Below are positions 5,231 to 6,747 of a DNA stretch of 6,747 nucleotides, piece by piece (position 1 is the stretch's first letter; each line of letters opens with the position of its first letter). Source of the stretch: a candidate division Zixibacteria bacterium RBG_16_43_9 (GTDB taxonomy: Bacteria; Zixibacteria; MSB-5A5; RBG-16-43-9); assembly GCA_001775355.1 (NCBI GenBank), contig MEWM01000024.1, positions 944-7,690 on the forward strand. The letters are read 5' to 3'. The notes beneath the pieces were generated by a model that did not search any database, was not told where the DNA came from, and was given only the letters and a program-made list of their open reading frames with translations. A program made the position numbers and the translations under genes.

Positions 5231-6747
5231 ATGAAAACGATGTTTCAGATAAAGAATAAGAAGAAGTTTTACATCCTGATGGCAGTAGCAGTATTGATTG
5301 TAGTCCTGCTTACCATCTCTCTGGCCAAAACCTATCAAACTTACCGGAAAGACCTCCCTTCCCTTTCTCAACTGCATAATATCGAGCCCAATCTTTCCAC
5401 CAAACTTTACGGCAGCGACGGAAAGATATTTAAAGAGTTCTATACTGAAAGAAGGACCTTAATCCCACTGCGCGAGATGCCCCCCTATTTATTGGATGCT
5501 CTTTTATCGGCTGAGGATAGAAAATTTTATCGTCACTGGGGGTTTGACCTTTTAGGAACAGCACGCGCACTGGCGAATGACCTGTTTCACCTTAAGATCA
5601 CTCAGGGTGGCTCCACCATCACCCAGCAGTTAGCCCGAACCCTGTTTTTAACCCGGGAGAAAACCTTACCGCGCAAGATCAAGGAGTTCCTGACCGCCAT
5701 AAAGATCGAAAGGACTTATTCCAAGGATGAGATACTGGAGATGTATCTGAATCAATGTTATTTCGGTAAAGGAGCCTATGGCATCCAGGCAGCAACCCAG
5801 GTTTTCTTCAGTAAGGATGCCAGGGAATTGACCCTGCCCGAATGTGCTCTATTGGTGGGTGTGTTGAAGTCTCCTAACCGTTATTCCCCTCTGGATTATC
5901 CGGATTTAGCTTTAAACCGAAGAAATTTAGTTTTAAGGGCAATGGAAGATAACGGAAAATTAACTGAAGAAGAATGTGACAGCTTAAAAGCACTTCCTCT
6001 CCAGCTTAAAGCCTCATCTTCCAAAACCGGTTTGGGACCTTATTTTTCTGAAATGGTCAGACAATATCTTATCGAGGAATATGGCGAGAAAAGCCTGTAT
6101 AATGGCGGGCTTTCGGTCTACACTACTCTTAATCCGGAGATGCAAAAAGCAGCAGAGGAGATCGTCAAGACCCAGTTAGCCCTGTTACAGAAAAACTTTG
6201 AGTCCAGCCACACCCTGAAAGAGGATAACTATATCACCATTGCAGTCGACACCCTTAACGGCAAGGTCAGAAGAAGAAGAGTATTTAAGGAACTCCAGGC
6301 TGCCCTGGTGGCAATTGATAACCGTACCGGCAATATCCTGGCGATGGTTGGAGGAAAAGACTTCACCAAGAGCGAATTTAACCGGGCAATTCAGGCTTTA
6401 AGACAACCGGGTTCTGCTTTTAAGCCATTTGTCTGGACTTCAGCCCTGGAGAATGGATTTAAGCCCACTGATATAATTTATGATACCCCGGTTGTTCTTC
6501 AGGCTGGTGATCGGACAGAATGGAAACCACAGAATTTCGATAACACCTTTAGAGGACCGATGACCTTGAGAGAAGGGTTGAGGATCTCCAGAAACATAGT
6601 TTCGGTGAAGCTGATACAGAAGATAACGCCTCAGGAAGCAGTACAATATGCTCACCAGATGGGTATAAACTCTTATCTTGCTCCTTTTCCTTCTCTATCT
6701 CTGGGCTCCTCAGAAGTTAATCTTCTGGAGATGGTTGATGCTTACTC
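5231..6747 (+). CDS. mrcA: Class A penicillin-binding protein 1A (partial, 3' end outside window)
   Basis: This bifunctional peptidoglycan synthase polymerises lipid II into glycan strands and cross-links stem peptides outside the cytoplasmic membrane. The frame is open from 5231 to the window end (505 residues). A basic N-terminus precedes one membrane anchor (residues 13-32). The GT51 glycosyltransferase domain shows EDRKFYRHWG (catalytic Glu95), QGGSTITQQ (125-133), RKIKE with Glu152, and SKDEILEMYLN. In the transpeptidase domain the SxxK nucleophile motif is SAFK (Ser395-Lys398) and the SxN motif is SRN (453-455). The KTG box would lie beyond the window. An in-frame TGA at 5201 rules out an upstream start. 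ATG5231 and ATG5240 are both possible, and neither has a clear Shine-Dalgarno sequence. The PBP1A-type family is clear; in Gram-positive naming it would be ponA. Confidence 0.95.
   Translation, partial: MKTMFQIKNKKKFYILMAVAVLIVVLLTISLAKTYQTYRKDLPSLSQLHNIEPNLSTKLYGSDGKIFKEFYTERRTLIPLREMPPYLLDALLSAEDRKFYRHWGFDLLGTARALANDLFHLKITQGGSTITQQLARTLFLTREKTLPRKIKEFLTAIKIERTYSKDEILEMYLNQCYFGKGAYGIQAATQVFFSKDARELTLPECALLVGVLKSPNRYSPLDYPDLALNRRNLVLRAMEDNGKLTEEECDSLKALPLQLKASSSKTGLGPYFSEMVRQYLIEEYGEKSLYNGGLSVYTTLNPEMQKAAEEIVKTQLALLQKNFESSHTLKEDNYITIAVDTLNGKVRRRRVFKELQAALVAIDNRTGNILAMVGGKDFTKSEFNRAIQALRQPGSAFKPFVWTSALENGFKPTDIIYDTPVVLQAGDRTEWKPQNFDNTFRGPMTLREGLRISRNIVSVKLIQKITPQEAVQYAHQMGINSYLAPFPSLSLGSSEVNLLEMVDAY

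Overview
The window looks like a piece of a bacterial chromosome, probably a metagenome-type genome from an uncultivated lineage. The organism call is inference. The clues are a large secreted protein ending in two GDVNxDG...ADVVYLVAY dockerin-type repeats, a style common in FCB-group and related candidate phyla such as Zixibacteria and WOR-3-like lineages. A generic class A penicillin-binding protein and many small palindromic repeats in the intergenic DNA fit the same picture. No marker fixes the phylum.

Layout. Positions 1-263 are noncoding. They hold a possible leftward promoter at the window edge, a GTCATTGCGAG-type inverted-repeat element, a GTAG-headed hairpin and a strong intrinsic terminator. 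Positions 264-3122 (minus) encode a 952-residue secreted protein with a signal peptide, a candidate papain-like (C39-like) cysteine peptidase region, beta-rich flanks, 18 cysteines and a C-terminal pair of dockerin repeats. Positions 3123-3716 are a 594-bp gene-free stretch with a structured leader next to the dockerin gene and a palindrome cluster next to the end of tyrS. Positions 3717-4958 (minus) encode a complete tyrosyl-tRNA synthetase. Positions 4959-5230 are a divergent intergenic region with a tentative promoter for each flanking gene and, between the promoters, an inverted pair of hairpin elements. Positions 5231-6747 (plus) encode the first 505 residues of a class A penicillin-binding protein that runs off the window.

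The genes do not form one pathway. tyrS and the penicillin-binding protein gene are divergently transcribed housekeeping genes. The dockerin gene is a separate transcription unit with its own terminator. The most unusual content is in the noncoding DNA. Two 24-nt elements share the layout GGAGTG, 6-bp stem, TTYA loop, CC, but their stems differ by compensatory base-pair changes. Several GTAGGGG-headed hairpins also occur. Together they resemble REP/BIME-type repeats, which in other bacteria carry a GTAG or GGAG tetranucleotide at the foot of a hairpin and are linked to RAYT (TnpA-REP) transposases. No such transposase lies in this window.
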